Below are positions 62,222 to 64,000 of a stretch of 64,000 nt of DNA, one piece after another. The position numbers and the translations under genes were made by a program. Numbering within the stretch: position 1 is the stretch's first letter; every line of letters begins with the position of its first letter. This DNA is from Leptolyngbya sp. FACHB-8. Lineage in GTDB: Bacteria; Cyanobacteriota; Cyanobacteriia; Elainellales; Elainellaceae. Below the pieces are notes generated by a model, which was given only the letters and a program-made list of their open reading frames with translations, was not told the origin of the DNA and did not search any database. The stretch spans positions 47,319-111,318 of the forward strand of contig NZ_JACJOO010000058.1 of NCBI RefSeq assembly GCF_014695575.1. Direction: 5' to 3'.

Positions 62222-62315
62222 GAATCTGCTTGAAAGGTTGTTTTTTCCTGTGCTTTGATCTACGAAAAGAAAACCGTAGAACACAGCTTAAGTTTTCTCC
62301 TCCAAAAAGTATGAC

Positions 62316-62411
62316 AGTGTCCTGATGACATCCAGTCTCCCTGGAAGAGTGGAATGGTAGATGCACCCTGATTCAAAACCCCTGGTTTCGCGGCCGGGGG
62401 TTTTTCTTTTA
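62316..62411 (+). ncRNA. Tandem sRNA-like unit D
   Basis: Preceded by AAAAAGTATGACAG. Contains the CCAG/CTGG 5' hairpin, the shared core and the terminator CCCCTGG..CCGGGGG with TTTTTCTTTT. The one stem change (A to G) turns a pair into a wobble. Confidence 0.78.
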
Positions 62412-62417
62412 TCTATA

Positions 62418-62478
62418 GAACCGAGGCATAGACAGGAGTGGCACAACGTACCACACCCTGTCTATGCCTCGGTTCTTT
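62418..62478. repeat. Hairpin after the sRNA array
   Basis: GAACCGAGGCATAGACAGG and CCTGTCTATGCCTCGGTTC pair perfectly (19 bp) around GAGTGGCACAACGTACCACAC. Confidence 0.85.
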
Positions 62479-62571
62479 GAGCAAGTTTGATATTAGGATA
62501 GATTGAGAGATGTGGCCCAGCGCGACTGGGGCCAAATTAATAATCGTGTGTTTAAAAAGGTTAGGAGCCCC

Positions 62572-63171
62572 ATGATGGATGCGATGGAATTTTTTCGGAT
62601 GAGTGAGGGTAAGTGGCGATCGCAACGCACCACTCATCACCTTCCCTTCCGCCGCGCAGAAACGGGAGATTCCGAAATTCAAGTAGAAACCCTCCCGGTA
62701 GACGATCCTAAAGTTTTAGAAATTTGTCAGATGCATGACACTGACCCCAGCCTTGCAATTGGAGGGGCGTATGTAACCTGGCACGGAGCCATGTCCTGGG
62801 ACCAGGAAGGGGATGAGAGCCACCAGGGTTCTACGGTTTTTGTATTGGTACCGGATGCTGACAACCCCCGGCAAGGCAAGCTTTTGCGGGAGCGTGGCTA
62901 TGCCGAAATCGTACCCGTTATCGGACACTACGAAGTGGATGACGACAATGGGCTGGTGTTGACCACTGATTACGAGACCATGAGTTCCGTTGAGCGCTTC
63001 TGGTTTATCTCTCCTGATCTGCGGGTACGCAGCAGCACCGTTAAGCGTTTTGGTGGCTTCAGCACCGCCTCCTTCTGCACAGAGTTCCGTGCGAGTGAAG
63101 AAGCTCCCACATCTGAGTCCGCTACTGCCGTTCCTGCTGCTAAAACCTATTCTTCGAGCTTTGGTTGGTAA
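62572..63171 (+). CDS. CpcS/CpeS-type phycobiliprotein lyase
   Basis: 199 residues. CpcS/CpeS lyases attach phycocyanobilin (or another bilin) to Cys-82-type sites of phycobiliproteins; the fold is a lipocalin-like barrel. Visible features are MDAMEFFRMSEGKWRSQRTT at the start, the conserved VTWHGAMSWDQ, GSTVFVLVPD, YEVDDDNGLVLTTDYETMSSVERFWF and the typical C-terminal RSSTVKRFGGFSTASFCTEFR. The Ala/Ser/Thr end is variable. AGGAG stands about 5 nt before ATG 62572, which sets the start; longer frames are unsupported. Close to CpcS/CpeS type III; the exact substrate is not assigned. Confidence 0.93.
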   Translation: MMDAMEFFRMSEGKWRSQRTTHHLPFRRAETGDSEIQVETLPVDDPKVLEICQMHDTDPSLAIGGAYVTWHGAMSWDQEGDESHQGSTVFVLVPDADNPRQGKLLRERGYAEIVPVIGHYEVDDDNGLVLTTDYETMSSVERFWFISPDLRVRSSTVKRFGGFSTASFCTEFRASEEAPTSESATAVPAAKTYSSSFGW

Positions 63172-63706
63172 TATTTCTGCTGAATCCCCCTATGATCGGG
63201 GCCTCGCCTACCTGCATCACGCTGCATCTCTGGCTCTAGAGCCAGAGATGGTTTATATTCCTGATAATTTGGGCGATCGCGTTCGCCTCTGTACCTGGGT
63301 TGGTACTCGCATTGAGGCCATTAATGGGCGTCTGGAACAGCTGCTGCACCATTGCCACCAATGCTTTTACCCGCAACAGCAGCGTACAATTCGCATCCTG
63401 GCTGCGCCTATTAACGAAAAGTTTGGAATTGATGGATGCTGCAACATTCGGCTGCTTCCCGTCACTATTTTGTTGGATGTCGGGCGGGTAGAGCCGGAGA
63501 GCTGGTTGAGCCTGGTGGTGCATGAGTATGCTCATGCTCACGTTGGGCATCCTGGTCATGAGCAAAATTTTGTGCAGGTGCTTACGCATCTGTGTTTAGG
63601 GTTAGGGTTACCCGCGCCACCTAGCAACGCTACCGATCAGTACTTACGGCATTGGCCCCATTACAAACCCACTGCCAATGCCCTAGATTTTTGGATGGAT
63701 CGTTGA
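63161..63706 (+). CDS. Small HExxH putative metallopeptidase-like protein
   Basis: About 181 residues if the TTG at 63161 is the start, which overlaps the lyase end by 11 nt; the true start is uncertain. The region VVHEYAHAHVGHPGHEQNF (about 125-143) holds HEYAH, an HExxH zinc site, with a following His/Glu candidate. It also has ILAAPINEKFGIDGCCNIR. No signal peptide is visible. It is a plausible zinc protease or hydrolase, translationally coupled to the lyase. I do not recognise a named family. Confidence 0.7.
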   Translation: MVGNISAESPYDRGLAYLHHAASLALEPEMVYIPDNLGDRVRLCTWVGTRIEAINGRLEQLLHHCHQCFYPQQQRTIRILAAPINEKFGIDGCCNIRLLPVTILLDVGRVEPESWLSLVVHEYAHAHVGHPGHEQNFVQVLTHLCLGLGLPAPPSNATDQYLRHWPHYKPTANALDFWMDR

Positions 63707-63789
63707 ACTAGGAACACAGCAAGATTTCCTACAACTCTTCAGGCAGGCTGTAGGAAATCCTGCACCTTTACCTTTCTAAAACCAAGCTT

Positions 63790-63836
63790 CCGAACCCTTG
63801 TTTTTGTCGCTTTTTGACGAAGAAATAAAGGTTCGG
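63790..63836. repeat. Family G hairpin
   Basis: CCGAACC and GGTTCGG arms with GTCGCTTTTTGACGA inside. TCCTGCACC before it and GGTGCAAGATT after it match other family G copies. The last 160 bases of the window show no gene. Confidence 0.6.
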
Positions 63837-64000
63837 AGGTCTGGTGCAAGATTTGAGTTTAGCCAGAATTTGTTGGAAGAGGCTGTAATACCGTTTTAAT
63901 ATGAAGCTGCGCCAAATAGGGCTTCGAGAATGAAATCGTAGGACGTCAATGACGCAACCCTTTCAGGGGAAATCTTGTCGAGTTCCGAGGTCAGGAGTTT

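Noticed and set aside
61589..62411. CRISPR array
   Set aside because: Repeats are about 95 nt, each ends in a terminator, spacing is 120-190 nt and irregular, and no cas genes are present.

Overview
The window is a stretch of cyanobacterial chromosome. Direct evidence is a photosystem I subunit (PsaL), a CpcS/CpeS-type phycobilin lyase, a cyanobacterial acyl-ACP reductase (AAR), a PaO/Tic55-type Rieske oxygenase, a cyanobacterial-type Zur, and the octamer GCGATCGC (HIP1), which is scattered through most genes. An HpsJ-like membrane protein hints at a filamentous, hormogonium-forming lineage, but that is inference. No rRNA, tRNA, CRISPR array, prophage or intact transposase gene was found.

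Layout. 0-8.4 kb: membrane-anchored hypothetical and Zur (minus), purS-purQ (plus), an MCE/ABC lipid-transport pair (minus), a YvcK-like protein and a DUF3177-like membrane protein (plus). 8.4-18.2 kb: uvrB, a small membrane protein, a Rieske oxygenase, then a minus-strand run rsmE-ftsY-nusB-DUF502-HpsJ-like. 18-28 kb: a conserved small protein, a secreted Cys-repeat protein, obgE, an SH3-like secreted protein, an MFS carrier, psaL, and a large protein ending in a CPBP protease-like domain. 28-40 kb: a 1628-residue multi-PAS hybrid kinase, mgtE, an EamA transporter, a 42-residue small protein, and a secreted protein with an extreme Asp/Gln tract. 39.6-49.5 kb: flippase, glycosyltransferase, Cax antiporter, ferritin-like protein, YbjN-like protein, lipoate ligase-like protein, aspS, TPR protein. 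49.7-58 kb: a tight esterase / LPG-synthase-like / YbhN-like operon (possible split MprF with a hydrolase), an alpha/beta hydrolase, a GH13 glycosidase, a gene-free 1-kb region, htpX. 58-64 kb: a fused peptide-ABC ATPase, aar, four tandem small-RNA-like units, the bilin lyase and a small HExxH protein.

The outstanding property is intergenic. Nearly every gap carries long, often perfect inverted repeats with 3-nt loops, which sort into several dispersed non-coding families. Three families have definable ends. Family A (132 bp, with an 89-bp short form) has 12-bp terminal inverted repeats and 9-bp flanking direct repeats at five of six copies. Family C (122 bp, twin hairpin) has 6-7-bp flanking repeats at three copies. 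Family E (101 bp, two copies) has 3-bp flanks. These look like MITE-like elements moved by a transposase encoded elsewhere. Copies differ by paired changes in both arms. Several hairpin tips contain the mini-hairpin GCGAAGC.

The best candidate for an undescribed system is the array at 61589-62410. It holds four direct copies of a roughly 95-nt unit, each with a variable 5' stem, an almost invariant 33-nt core and its own Rho-independent terminator, and the copies are separated by unrelated palindromic repeats.
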